Program-made: the position numbers and the translations under genes
The notes under the pieces: model-generated
Database searches by the model: none
What the model was told of the DNA's origin: nothing
The model's input: the letters and a program-made list of their open reading frames with translations, nothing else
NCBI GenBank assembly: GCA_045636325.1
Contig: JAZTXH010000014.1
Location: 84,167-148,166, forward strand
Direction of reading: 5' to 3'
DNA: 64,000 bases
Source of the DNA: CAKSHP01 sp045636325
Lineage (GTDB): Bacteria; Bacillota; Clostridia; UBA1381; UMGS1253
Shown here: positions 1-9,228 of the stretch, piece after piece
How the letters are laid out: the number at the start of each line of letters is the position of its first letter
How positions within the stretch are numbered: position 1 is the stretch's first letter

Positions 1-746
1 AAATAGTAAGCTTAAAAGAACAGGTTGTAGACTTTGCACCACAGCCCGTTATAACCAAAGATAATGTTACAATGCAGATTGATACAGTAGTATATTTTCA
101 GATTACTGATGCAAAACTTTATGCCTACGGCGTAGAACATCCTATGTCTGCTATTGAAAATCTTACTGCAACAACGCTTCGTAATATTATAGGTGATTTA
201 GAGCTTGACCAGACCTTGACATCAAGAGATACAATTAACACTAAAATGCGTTCAATCCTTGATGTTGCAACTGACCCCTGGGGTATAAAAATAAACAGAG
301 TTGAATTAAAAAATATCATGCCTCCCAAAGCAATTCAGGAAGCAATGGAAAAGCAAATGAAAGCAGAGCGTGAAAGACGTGAATCCATTCTTAAAGCTGA
401 AGGCGAAAAGCGTTCAACAGTATTAGTGGCAGAAGGTGAAAAAGAATCTAAAATTTTAGCCGCTGAAGCTGACAAAGCCGCTGCAATACTTGAAGCAGAA
501 GCTAAAAAAGAAGCTGCTATAAAAGAAGCAGAAGGTCAGGCAGAGGCAATTCTCAAAGTTCAGGCGGCTACTGCAGAAGGTATAAGGCTAATCAATGAAG
601 CTGCCCCCTCTAAAGAAGTCCTTACAATAAAATCATTAGAAGCACTTGAAAAAGTAGCTGACGGAAATTCCACAAAGTTGATTATTCCATCAGACATTCA
701 AGGTATCGCAGGTCTTGCAGGCAGTTTAAAAGAAATAATTAAATAA
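1..746 (+). CDS. SPFH/band-7 (stomatin-like) protein, 5' end outside window
   Basis: This is the C-terminal part of a stomatin/prohibitin-type membrane scaffold protein. The reading frame is open from base 3 to the stop at 744-746, so the start codon and the N-terminal membrane anchor lie before the window. The visible part contains the end of the SPFH domain (motif VELKNIMPP) followed by a long Ala/Glu/Lys coiled coil with repeated KAEGEK, VAEGEK and EAEGQAEA units, as is typical of band-7 proteins. Family members organise membrane microdomains and often pair with an NfeD-like protein, which would have to lie upstream. The first in-frame ATG (base 72) is internal to the SPFH domain and is not a real start. 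The family is clear; the specific role is not. Confidence 0.9.
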   Translation, partial: IVSLKEQVVDFAPQPVITKDNVTMQIDTVVYFQITDAKLYAYGVEHPMSAIENLTATTLRNIIGDLELDQTLTSRDTINTKMRSILDVATDPWGIKINRVELKNIMPPKAIQEAMEKQMKAERERRESILKAEGEKRSTVLVAEGEKESKILAAEADKAAAILEAEAKKEAAIKEAEGQAEAILKVQAATAEGIRLINEAAPSKEVLTIKSLEALEKVADGNSTKLIIPSDIQGIAGLAGSLKEIIK

Positions 747-755
747 AAGATTAAT

Positions 756-794
756 GATAAAGATTTTCATAATCATCTCAATCTTTATCGTTCT
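756..794 (+). terminator. Stem-loop just after the SPFH gene
   Basis: The arms GATAAAGATT (756-765) and AATCTTTATC (780-789) are perfectly complementary and are followed by GTTCTTTTT. It sits ten bases after the SPFH stop and probably acts with the stronger hairpin at 804-837. Confidence 0.5.
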
Positions 795-803
795 TTTTAC
801 GCT

Positions 804-838
804 AAAACTCCCGAAGCGAAAAATCTTCGGGAGTTTTT
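804..838. terminator. Bidirectional intrinsic terminator between convergent genes
   Basis: The arms AAAACTCCCGAAG (804-816) and CTTCGGGAGTTTT (824-836) form a 13-bp stem flanked by A and T tracts on both sides, so it can terminate both the SPFH gene (plus) and the prsA-like gene (minus) that converge here. Confidence 0.9.
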
Positions 839-839
839 A

Positions 840-1868
840 TTATTTTATTTTATTATACTTCTCTTCATTCTTTGTTACAGTTGCAGTTTCTGCCAACGCT
901 TTAACATTTTCATCATAAAGAGCTGTTGCTCTTTCGCTTATTATAATGCTCTTAAGCTCATCCTTGATGCCCTCTGCCTCAAAGTCCGGCACAGAAGCAA
1001 CTCTCTTAATAATGTGATAACCGTAAGAAGTCTTAACAGGCTCACTTACCTCGTTATCTCTTAAAGCATACGCAACATCATCAAATTCCTGCACCATTGT
1101 TCCGTCACCATGTGTAAAGGTGTATCCTCCCGGATTAGTTGCACTGCCGGGGTCTTCTGAATACTGAGCCACCAATTCATCAAAATTATCATCGGTAACC
1201 ATAGCTTTGATTCTGTTTGCTTCTTCTAATGTTTCTTCCTCAGTGCGTGTTGTTCCGTCTTCTTTTTCAAAGCAAATCAAAATATGCTTTGCTGTAACAA
1301 CTCCGCTTGCAGTATACTGTTCTAATAAAGAATCGTACTTTGCTCTTATTTCTTCTTCAGAAACATCCGCTATTGATTCATCTTTTGTAAATTCTTCTTG
1401 TAGCTTCTGAGTCAGCGCCAAATCTTCAACCAAAGAATTAAAGATTTCTTCTGACAATTGACATTCTTTAAGTACTGTTGCCTTATCTGTGCCGCCAAAA
1501 TAACTTAAAATTGAATCACTTACTGCTCTCTTTTCTTCACCTGAAACAACCAAACCTCTCTTTTTAGCCTCAGATGATGCAACAATACAATTAACTAAAT
1601 CATCATAAGCTCTCTGTTTTGCAATATCTATCGCCTTTTTACCTTCAAGCTCATCATTCTCCCAATCAACAGCATCTGCTGAATCTTTAGAAAGCTCTGC
1701 TGCAATTAACTGCTTCATTGCACCAAGATAAAATCTATATTCACCGCCCGTTACCTTTTCGCCATTAACATTCATGACCTCAGAAACGTCAACAGCTGAA
1801 CATGATGCAAACGCACCCAGTGCCATACATATTACAAGAAGAAGTGAAACTGCTTTTATCTTCTTCAT
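840..1868 (-). CDS. prsA: PrsA-like peptidyl-prolyl isomerase lipoprotein (canonical order)
   Basis: Predicted extracytoplasmic foldase of 342 residues that helps secreted proteins fold outside the membrane. It starts with a lipoprotein signal peptide ending in the lipobox AFASC (Cys about 23). Then come a SurA/PrsA-type helical chaperone region (about 28-180) and a parvulin PpiC domain (about 192-295) with the conserved stretches AKHIL, EDPGS and GYHIIKR, followed by a short C-terminal helix. The longest ORF begins six bases earlier, but the ATG at 1868 has GGAGG at an eight-base spacing while the earlier ATG has only two. It is the last gene after mfd and the next foldase gene. Its PpiC domain is strikingly similar to that of its neighbour, with a block of 53/54 identical bases. 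Confidence 0.88.
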   Translation of the reverse strand: MKKIKAVSLLLVICMALGAFASCSAVDVSEVMNVNGEKVTGGEYRFYLGAMKQLIAAELSKDSADAVDWENDELEGKKAIDIAKQRAYDDLVNCIVASSEAKKRGLVVSGEEKRAVSDSILSYFGGTDKATVLKECQLSEEIFNSLVEDLALTQKLQEEFTKDESIADVSEEEIRAKYDSLLEQYTASGVVTAKHILICFEKEDGTTRTEEETLEEANRIKAMVTDDNFDELVAQYSEDPGSATNPGGYTFTHGDGTMVQEFDDVAYALRDNEVSEPVKTSYGYHIIKRVASVPDFEAEGIKDELKSIIISERATALYDENVKALAETATVTKNEEKYNKIK

Positions 1869-1887
1869 AACCATTTCCTCCGTTCAA

Positions 1888-2958
1888 TTATTTATATAAA
1901 TTGTATGCTTCTTCATTTTTCACAATCTTTTCAAGCTCTGCATCATACATTTTCTCATATGCATAATTTGCCATCAAATTCTTAAGTTCTTCATTTTCAG
2001 CATCATATTCTGTATAATTTAATTCCTGACCTATCTGCGAATAATAATCTTTTGCTTCTTTATACATATCAGATGCAATAAACTCGTCAAACAATCCTGC
2101 ATAATCCAATCTATTTATATACTCATCAACATATTTATCTGCAATAGTAATAATTTTTACTATCTCTTTAATTTCCTCTTCATTATAATTAATCTTTTCA
2201 AAGAACACAGCAGCCTGTTCATCTGTTCCTAAAATACTGTATACAGATGTTTTTGCCTTCTCATATTCTTCATCTGTGAGTGTCATTCCCTCAGCATTTC
2301 CTTTATCCCAAAGCACCCCATAACGAATGGTCATATCATATGCACGTTCTTTAACATTTTCAATATGAGACATTGTTTCAGTTTCAGACACCTGAACTTC
2401 TTCATTCCAGTCAATAGGGTGTGGTAGAGCTTCTTTTTCAAGTTCAACTCTCTTAATAATGTGATAACCATAAGAAGTCTTAACAGGCTCACTTACCTGA
2501 CCAACTTCAAGAGCCCAGCCGCCATCGTCAAATTCCTTCACCATAGAACCGTCATTATGCTTGAATGTATAACCCTCAGGACTAGTTTTGCTACCGGGAT
2601 CTTCAGAATACTCTGCCATTAATTCATCAAAATTATCAGAAGTAATCATACCTTTAATTCTATTCGCTTCGGTCAATGCCTCTTCTTCTGTACGAGTTGT
2701 ACCATCTTCTTTTTCAAATTGCACAAGAATATGCTTTAATGTCATGTACTCTGACTCATCAATTTCACCATCAACAAAGCCCATACTTGCAACATACTGG
2801 TCCTTATAAAACTGTGCAAAAAAGTCAAACAGTTTTGTATAGATTTTATTTCCGTTATACGTTGCAATATAATCTCCGCCGGCAAAGCCGCAACCGGCAA
2901 AGCAAAATACTGTTATAACAACAGCTAAAATCATCGAGATACTTCTTGCTTTTTTCAT
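1888..2958 (-). CDS. PrsA-like lipoprotein with PpiC domain inserted near the N terminus
   Basis: Second foldase-type lipoprotein, 356 residues, signal peptide with lipobox CFAGC (Cys about 23). The start ATG at 2958 follows GGAGG at nine bases; the ORF open upstream to 3018 lacks a site. Its layout is odd. A short N-terminal stretch (about 28-60) matches the beginning of the sister protein's chaperone domain. The PpiC domain follows at about 72-172. The region 180-356 (beginning PIDWNEE) then matches the remainder of the sister's chaperone domain (AVDWEND). The isomerase domain therefore appears to interrupt the chaperone domain early instead of following it. It lies 75 bases after mfd in the same direction. 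The PPIase-family call is firm; the activity of this arrangement is unknown. Confidence 0.85.
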   Translation of the reverse strand: MKKARSISMILAVVITVFCFAGCGFAGGDYIATYNGNKIYTKLFDFFAQFYKDQYVASMGFVDGEIDESEYMTLKHILVQFEKEDGTTRTEEEALTEANRIKGMITSDNFDELMAEYSEDPGSKTSPEGYTFKHNDGSMVKEFDDGGWALEVGQVSEPVKTSYGYHIIKRVELEKEALPHPIDWNEEVQVSETETMSHIENVKERAYDMTIRYGVLWDKGNAEGMTLTDEEYEKAKTSVYSILGTDEQAAVFFEKINYNEEEIKEIVKIITIADKYVDEYINRLDYAGLFDEFIASDMYKEAKDYYSQIGQELNYTEYDAENEELKNLMANYAYEKMYDAELEKIVKNEEAYNLYK

Positions 2959-3033
2959 TGAATTACACCTCCAAAATTGTACGAAAAAAATTATTCGCCT
3001 AAACATTATACCATACATTTTGTTAAACTACAA

Positions 3034-6000
3034 CTATTTTATTAAATTTAACATAATTTTAATATTTGATATAAGTTCTTTTCCTTTAATGCCTTTTTGT
3101 TTATAGGTAAGATAAGATATCTCACCTGCCGAAAACATCAACTTACCTCTCATTTTAGAGATGGTTTTTGCTACTTTTTCCATAGGAATTTTATTATCTG
3201 CAAATTTAAATATCACATTATCCCCTTTATGTGATATTTCTATAATTCTCAATTCTGCGGCGATTACTTTCAGCATCGCAATTTCAATAACATTCTGTGT
3301 TGCAGGCGGAATATCTCCATATCTGTCAACTAACTCTTCCTGAACATCAAAATAATCATTTTCATCTTCAATAGCTGCAATTTTTTTATAGGCATCTATT
3401 CGCTGCTCATGATTTAAAATATAGCTTTCCGGAATATGAGCATCCACATTCAAATCAATTGTAACATCTATCTTTGGTTCAGATTTTTGCCCGTTTAATT
3501 CATCAACGCTTTCTTTTAAAATCCGGCAATACATATCATAACCAACAGCATCCATATGCCCATGTTGCTGAGCACCTAAAATATTACCTGCACCACGAAT
3601 TTGCAAATCTCGCATTGCAATTTTGAAACCTGAACCAAACTCCGTAAATTCTCTTATTGCACTCAGTCTTTTTTGTGCTATATCAGACAGCACACGATCT
3701 CTTCTGTAAGTCAAATATGCATAAGCCATTTTATTAGACCTACCGACTCTCCCCCTTAACTGATACAACTGTGACAGTCCCATTTTATCTGCATCTTCTA
3801 TTATAATTGTGTTAACATTTGAAATATCAAGACCTGTTTCAATTATAGTAGTACAAACCAACAAATCTACATCTCCATTGACCACATCAAACATTACATC
3901 TTCAAGTGCAGTTTCACTCATTTGCCCGTGACCAACACCAACTTTGGCATCAGGAACTAATTCCTGAATTCTTTTTGCTGCTTCATATATCCCTTTAACT
4001 TTATTAAACAAATAATATACCTGCCCGCCACGGCCAATTTCTTTTCTTATAGCATCAGCTATAATACTTTCATTATATTCCATTACATATGTCTGAACAG
4101 GATATCTGTTTTCAGGAGGCTGAGTTATTACACTCATGTCCCTTATATTAACCATTGCCATATGAAGAGTTCTGGGTATTGGTGTTGCAGTAAGTGTTAA
4201 AACATCAACATTCTTCCTGATTTCTTTTAATTTTTCCTTGTGACCAACACCAAATCGTTGTTCTTCATCTATTATCAGAAGTCCCAAGTCTTTAAAAACA
4301 AGGTCTTTTTGCAAAATGCGGTGGGTACCGATTACAATATCAATCTCACCCGTTTTTAATTTTTTTAAAGTTTCTTTTTGCTTTGCCGGACTTTTAAAGC
4401 GAGACATCATTTCAACTGTTATAGGAAAATCCTTCATTCTTTCAACAAAATTATTATAATGTTGCATCGCAAGAATGGTTGTCGGCACAAGGTAAGCCAC
4501 TTGTTTTGAATCCATAACAGCTTTAAATGCTGCTCTTATTGCTATTTCCGTTTTTCCATAACCCACATCACCGCAAAGCAAACGGTCCATAGGCTTTTCC
4601 GATTCCATATCACGTTTTACTTCTTCAATACACTTTAGTTGACCTTCAGTTTCTGCATATCCAAATGTGTCCTCAAACTGACGTTGCCATGGTGTATCCT
4701 GCGAATACGCAAAGCCTTTCGTTGCATTACGCGCAGCATATAATTCAATTAAGTATTTCGCCAAATCCTCAGTTGACGCTTTAACTCTTGATTTTGCTTT
4801 ATTCCAATCTGTACCGCCAAGTCTGTTAAGCGTCACTTTCTTCTCAGTGCTTCCTATATATTTGTAAAGCATGTCAATTTGCGTAGTGGGAACATATAAT
4901 TTGTCAGTTCCGTGATATGATATTTTTAAATAATCTTTTGTGTTTCCAAGTGTTGTTAGCTTATGAATCCCCTCGTATCTTCCTATACCATGTATCTGAT
5001 GAACAACATAATCTCCCGGAGAAATATCTGCAAACGAACGGATTTTATTTTCTTCTTCTGTTTTTTGCCTGCGTTTTCTTTTTTGTTCTTTAAAAATCTC
5101 CCTGTCACTGATTAAAACAAAATTTTCATCAGGATAATAAAAACCACCTGATAAACTTCCCTGCATAACATTGATTCTACCACGGCAGTTTATAGAAAAG
5201 TCTTTTGCATAAATACACTCAATATCACTGTTATTAAGACTTGTTACAAGATTTTCACAACGGCTCTCACCGCCTGCAAGAATAACAACTGTAGCTTTCT
5301 TTTCTTTCCATTCTCGCAAATCATCATATAAAAAATCAATTTTTCCGTGAAAAGAGTTTATTGATTGTACTTTTAATATTATACTGTCCTTAAATTTAAT
5401 TTGATTAGTCAATGTATTTATTGACGACATTCCAATCATTTTTTTATCGTTAAGGCAGGTGATTAATTCTTTTGAATCGCGCAGAAAAATCTTATTTGAA
5501 GGATGCAAAACACCTCTTTCAAGCAAGTCACAAACGCCTTCTAAAAAATCTGCTTCAAAATCCTTCGCATTTTCAAGGCACCTTTTCACTTCATCGACAA
5601 AAAATAAAGTATTTTCGTCAAAATAATCAATTATTGACGGAATGCATCCGTAAATCTGATAAACGTATTTATCTATTGATGCAAAATAGTGCTTTTCTTC
5701 AAATTTTTCTATATCAGCCTGTAAATTTTCTATTGCAGAACTTACGTCAGTTTTTTTTCGTCTTAACTTAATCAATTCATTTTTAAGGTCAGAAACAATT
5801 TTTTCTTTTTCATCGTCAGTATAAATTATCTCTCTGCAAGGGCAAATAACTGCTTCCTGAATTTTTTCTATAGTTGTTTGAAGTCTTATATCAAACATAC
5901 GAATTGAATCAGTTTCATTGTCAAAAAACTCAATTCTTATGGGATTATCATAATTTGGAGAAAACACATCAAGTATACCGCCACGCAAAGAAAACTGCCC

Positions 6001-6510
6001 TACACCCTCCACCATATCTTCCCTTATATATCCCATTTTAATAAGATTATCCGAAAGACTCTCTAAATCAAATTCTTTTCCTAACGTAAATTCAATCTTA
6101 TACTTTGTTAAATGTTTTTCAAGCAGGCAAAACTGTATAACCGCTTCAACAGATGCAACTGTAATATATTTCTGCTTTTTTTCAGACAAATTCAGGCAAA
6201 CCTTTATTCTGTCATAAACACCGCTTCGACTAACCGTATCAACATCATAAAAAACATAATCTTTCGCAGGAAAAAACAACACATTTTCCCTTGAAAAAAA
6301 TTTTAAATCAAGCCAAAGAGCCTTGGCCTCAATTTCTGAAGTACATATAACTAAAACATCTTTGTTTTTTTCTTTATATAAACTATAAATCAAATGAGCC
6401 TTTTGTGCTTGTGCACCTGTAACAACGTTGGCAAGTACAATTTCCCTGTCTATATTGTCAGATAATATTTTATATTCTTTTGAATTTGTAAGAACGCTTT
6501 CAAACGACAT
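3034..6510 (-). CDS. mfd: Transcription-repair coupling factor Mfd
   Basis: ATP-dependent DNA translocase of 1158 residues that removes RNA polymerase stalled at lesions and recruits UvrA. The order is standard: an N-terminal UvrB-like module, the RNA polymerase interaction domain (around ISPGDYVVHQIHGIGRYEG), the translocase with Walker A GDVGYGKTE and a DEEQRFG motif II, then the SF2 helicase C half (with QLRGRVGRS) and the C-terminal UvrA-masking domain. Length matches the family. A modest AAAGGAAAG site precedes the ATG. It follows pth and precedes two prsA-like genes; the order prs-pth-mfd-prsA is common in Firmicutes. Confidence 0.98.
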   Translation of the reverse strand: MSFESVLTNSKEYKILSDNIDREIVLANVVTGAQAQKAHLIYSLYKEKNKDVLVICTSEIEAKALWLDLKFFSRENVLFFPAKDYVFYDVDTVSRSGVYDRIKVCLNLSEKKQKYITVASVEAVIQFCLLEKHLTKYKIEFTLGKEFDLESLSDNLIKMGYIREDMVEGVGQFSLRGGILDVFSPNYDNPIRIEFFDNETDSIRMFDIRLQTTIEKIQEAVICPCREIIYTDDEKEKIVSDLKNELIKLRRKKTDVSSAIENLQADIEKFEEKHYFASIDKYVYQIYGCIPSIIDYFDENTLFFVDEVKRCLENAKDFEADFLEGVCDLLERGVLHPSNKIFLRDSKELITCLNDKKMIGMSSINTLTNQIKFKDSIILKVQSINSFHGKIDFLYDDLREWKEKKATVVILAGGESRCENLVTSLNNSDIECIYAKDFSINCRGRINVMQGSLSGGFYYPDENFVLISDREIFKEQKRKRRQKTEEENKIRSFADISPGDYVVHQIHGIGRYEGIHKLTTLGNTKDYLKISYHGTDKLYVPTTQIDMLYKYIGSTEKKVTLNRLGGTDWNKAKSRVKASTEDLAKYLIELYAARNATKGFAYSQDTPWQRQFEDTFGYAETEGQLKCIEEVKRDMESEKPMDRLLCGDVGYGKTEIAIRAAFKAVMDSKQVAYLVPTTILAMQHYNNFVERMKDFPITVEMMSRFKSPAKQKETLKKLKTGEIDIVIGTHRILQKDLVFKDLGLLIIDEEQRFGVGHKEKLKEIRKNVDVLTLTATPIPRTLHMAMVNIRDMSVITQPPENRYPVQTYVMEYNESIIADAIRKEIGRGGQVYYLFNKVKGIYEAAKRIQELVPDAKVGVGHGQMSETALEDVMFDVVNGDVDLLVCTTIIETGLDISNVNTIIIEDADKMGLSQLYQLRGRVGRSNKMAYAYLTYRRDRVLSDIAQKRLSAIREFTEFGSGFKIAMRDLQIRGAGNILGAQQHGHMDAVGYDMYCRILKESVDELNGQKSEPKIDVTIDLNVDAHIPESYILNHEQRIDAYKKIAAIEDENDYFDVQEELVDRYGDIPPATQNVIEIAMLKVIAAELRIIEISHKGDNVIFKFADNKIPMEKVAKTISKMRGKLMFSAGEISYLTYKQKGIKGKELISNIKIMLNLIK

Positions 6511-6533
6511 TTGGCCACTTTCCTTTACTGGTT

Positions 6534-7121
6534 TTAATCTTCTTTATTAATTTTAACTGTTTTATTATACCTGCCGGCAGCTTTATCACATCCATCCCGT
6601 ATAATACATGTAATTATATCAGGTACAGATTTAACTGCAGAAATTATGTCATCAGCTTCCTCTTTTGCAAAATGTCCCAATACATAATCTTTTAAATCAT
6701 AATCCGAATGACGCGGAGCACCAACTCCCAATTTTATCCTTGGAAAGTCATCACTGCCAAGTTGATAAATTATTGATTTAATACCGTTATGCCCTCCCGC
6801 TGAACCTTTTTTACGAATTCTTACAGAACCGGTTTGCAGTGAAATATCATCATAAATTATAATTATATTCTCTACGGGTATTTTATAAAAAAAAGCAGCT
6901 TCCCTTACGCTTTCGCCACTTAGATTCATATATGTCTGTGGCTTTAGAAACAATATTTTTTCCCCTTGTATTACACCTTCGCCTAAAAGACCTTTATGTT
7001 TTATTTTATTTATTTTTATATTATATTCTTTTGAAATATAGTCAAGCACTTCAAATCCTATGTTGTGCCTTGTCATTTCATATTGTTTGCCCGGATTTCC
7101 CAATCCTACCACCAAATACAT
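6534..7121 (-). CDS. pth: Peptidyl-tRNA hydrolase
   Basis: Releases tRNA from peptidyl-tRNA that drops off the ribosome. The 195-residue protein has the family signatures VGLGNPG at the N terminus, the catalytic His in TRHNIGF, PQTYMNLSG, and the GSAGGHNG loop. The ORF extends upstream to 7139, but the ATG at 7121 (MYLVVGLG) is preceded by a GAAGGGAAG site and matches the usual start of the family. It stands between prs and mfd, 23 bases before mfd, consistent with one transcript. Confidence 0.97.
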   Translation of the reverse strand: MYLVVGLGNPGKQYEMTRHNIGFEVLDYISKEYNIKINKIKHKGLLGEGVIQGEKILFLKPQTYMNLSGESVREAAFFYKIPVENIIIIYDDISLQTGSVRIRKKGSAGGHNGIKSIIYQLGSDDFPRIKLGVGAPRHSDYDLKDYVLGHFAKEEADDIISAVKSVPDIITCIIRDGCDKAAGRYNKTVKINKED

Positions 7122-7153
7122 ATCAAAGCTTCCCTTCATATATTTTTTCTTTA

Positions 7154-7205
7154 TATATGCAAATAAGGTCGGGTAAATATATTACCTGACCTTCATTTGC
7201 ATATA
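7154..7205. other. Strong hairpin in the prs-pth spacer
   Basis: Bases 7154-7176 and 7182-7205 are inverted copies of each other with one single-base bulge and one mismatch, giving a stem of about 23 bp closed by a loop of about five bases. Neither side is followed by a clear T tract, so it is not a standard terminator. It may affect mRNA processing or partial read-through between prs and pth. Confidence 0.6.
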
Positions 7206-7218
7206 TTATATGTATAAA

Positions 7219-8175
7219 TTAGTTAAATAATGTGCTGATAGAAAGATCTGCGTAAATTCTTTCTATTGCTTCAGCAAATATATCAGCAACACTTAATGTC
7301 TTAATCTTCTCAATTCTCTTCTCTTCCGGAAGAACAATTGTATCTAACACTAAAAGTTCTTTAATGGGAGATGCTTCAATTCTCTCTATTGCAGGGCCTG
7401 AAAGAACAGGATGTGTACAGCAAGCATAAATTTCCTTTGCCCCATGATCCATAAGTGCCTGAGCACCGTGTGTAATTGTTCCTGCAGTATCAATCATATC
7501 ATCAACAAGTATAACTGTTTTATCTTTTATATCACCGATAATGTTCATCACTTCGGAAACATTTGCTTTCGGTCTTCTCTTGTCTATAATTGCAATAGGA
7601 ACATTAATTCTGTGAGCAAAGTTTCTTGCGCGAGTAACACTTCCGAAATCAGGAGAAACAACAACTAAGTCTTCTCGGTCTTTTCCGAACTTTTCTGCAT
7701 AATAAGGTGCAAGAATCGGACCACCAAGCAAGTGATCAACAGGAATATTAAAGAATCCCTGAATCTGTGGGGCGTGCAAATCCATTGTAAGCACTCTGTC
7801 TGCGCCTGCAGTAGTAATTAAATCAGCTACCAGCTTAGCTGAAATCGGATCCCTTGCCTTAGCTTTACGATCCTGACGTGCATATCCCATATAAGGAACG
7901 ACCGCTGTAATACGACCTGCTGATGCTCTCTTCAACGCATCTATCATAATTAGCAATTCCATTAAATAATCATTCACTGGTTCAGAAGTAGACTGTACTA
8001 CAAAAACATCTGAACCACGTACTGTTTCATCCAGATTAACTGAAACCTCACCGTCACTAAACTTTGAAACATTTGATTTTCCTACAGGAACTTCCAGCTT
8101 TCCTGCAATTTTTGCTGCTAAATCCTGGTTGGAATTTCCAGCAAAAATTTTAATGTTCTTACCATGTGTAATCAT
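7219..8175 (-). CDS. prs: Ribose-phosphate pyrophosphokinase (PRPP synthetase)
   Basis: Transfers pyrophosphate from ATP to ribose-5-phosphate to make PRPP, the precursor of nucleotides, histidine and NAD. The 318-residue protein shows the class I signatures: KIFAGNSN at the N terminus, the flexible loop YARQDRK, the metal-binding DLHAPQIQGFF and the PRPP loop VDDMIDTAGT. The ATG at 8175 follows AGGGGGA at about eight bases; the upstream ORF extension to 8196 has no site. It is the first gene of the prs-pth-mfd group and is separated from ribF by 105 bases. Confidence 0.97.
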   Translation of the reverse strand: MITHGKNIKIFAGNSNQDLAAKIAGKLEVPVGKSNVSKFSDGEVSVNLDETVRGSDVFVVQSTSEPVNDYLMELLIMIDALKRASAGRITAVVPYMGYARQDRKAKARDPISAKLVADLITTAGADRVLTMDLHAPQIQGFFNIPVDHLLGGPILAPYYAEKFGKDREDLVVVSPDFGSVTRARNFAHRINVPIAIIDKRRPKANVSEVMNIIGDIKDKTVILVDDMIDTAGTITHGAQALMDHGAKEIYACCTHPVLSGPAIERIEASPIKELLVLDTIVLPEEKRIEKIKTLSVADIFAEAIERIYADLSISTLFN

Positions 8176-8218
8176 TTGAATTGGTCCCCCTGTCATTTCT
8201 TTTGTTTTGTATATAAAG

Positions 8219-8240
8219 CTGTTTAAATTGTTTTAAACAG
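8219..8240. repeat. Perfect palindrome between ribF and prs
   Basis: CTGTTTAAA (8219-8227) and TTTAAACAG (8232-8240) are exact inverted copies around a four-base centre. It lies 43 bases upstream of the prs start and could be an operator or a weak terminator of the ribF operon; there is no convincing T tract. Confidence 0.45.
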
Positions 8241-8280
8241 TAATTGATACCACTTTTATTTCATTTTGCCACAAAATTTC

Positions 8281-9210
8281 TCAGCTTACTTTATTATAAA
8301 CTATATTTTTCACTTTGTCAATATCCGACAAAATTTGAATCCTTAACTTTTCGAAATCATCAAATTTAATTTCGCCACGAATTCTCTGTAAAAAGAACAC
8401 TTCTATATCTTCATTATAAATATCTTCGTTAAAATCAAGTATATGACTTTCCACTTTTATTTTATCAAGATCAAATGTAGGCCTTGTCCCCACATTGGTA
8501 ACAGCAGGATACATGTTCCCTTTATAATTAACGAATCCCGCATAAACTCCACACAAGGGCAAAACTATCCTTTCATCTGCAACAAGATTTGCTGTTGGAA
8601 TCTTTAAAACCAAACCGCCTACCCCTCTGTCATGTCCGATTTTTGAATAAATACTATATGGTCTTCCCAAAAATTTTTCTACCTTTACAAGTTCACCATT
8701 TTTAATAAATTCTCTGATTGCAGTAGAGCTTACTAAAACTCCTTCAATTTTTACAGCATCTATCACAATTACTTCAAACCCGATTTTTTCGCCAAGCTCT
8801 CTCAAAAGCCTGCAATCTCCCATTCCTTTATATCCAAATGTATAATGAAATCCTACAACAACACATTTAGCTGAAAATTTATTTTTAAGCATTAATGCAA
8901 AATCTTCACAGGACATTTTCATAAACTCACTGTCAAATTTTTCATAATAAGTAAAATCAACACCTGTGCCTTCAAGAATTTTATTTTTATGCTGATTCGT
9001 ATAAATAATTTTATGTTCTTTATCCGGATTCAACGCAAATGCAGGTCTTTGTAAAAACTGATACACTCCTGTTTCAAGGTTATTTTCCTTTGCATAATTC
9101 ACAGCTGTATCGATAAGTTTCATATGCGCAGTATGTAAGGCATCAAAACTTCCAAGTGCAATACATGTCCCATTAGTGCTATTAAATTTTCCGCCTTCAT
9201 ATACTTTCAT
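8281..9210 (-). CDS. ribF: Bifunctional riboflavin kinase / FAD synthetase
   Basis: Phosphorylates riboflavin to FMN and adenylates FMN to FAD. The 309-residue protein has the two expected domains. The N-terminal nucleotidyltransferase carries ALGSFDALHTAHMKLI (HxGH-like) and the SSTAIRE motif, and the C-terminal flavokinase carries IPTANLV and NVGTRPTF. A TTG codon at 9219 would extend the ORF, but it abuts the AGG site, so the ATG at 9210 was chosen. It ends the rimP-to-ribF operon, 18 bases after truB, an arrangement common in Firmicutes. Confidence 0.96.
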   Translation of the reverse strand: MKVYEGGKFNSTNGTCIALGSFDALHTAHMKLIDTAVNYAKENNLETGVYQFLQRPAFALNPDKEHKIIYTNQHKNKILEGTGVDFTYYEKFDSEFMKMSCEDFALMLKNKFSAKCVVVGFHYTFGYKGMGDCRLLRELGEKIGFEVIVIDAVKIEGVLVSSTAIREFIKNGELVKVEKFLGRPYSIYSKIGHDRGVGGLVLKIPTANLVADERIVLPLCGVYAGFVNYKGNMYPAVTNVGTRPTFDLDKIKVESHILDFNEDIYNEDIEVFFLQRIRGEIKFDDFEKLRIQILSDIDKVKNIVYNKVS

Positions 9211-9228
9211 AAAATTCAATCCTAATCT

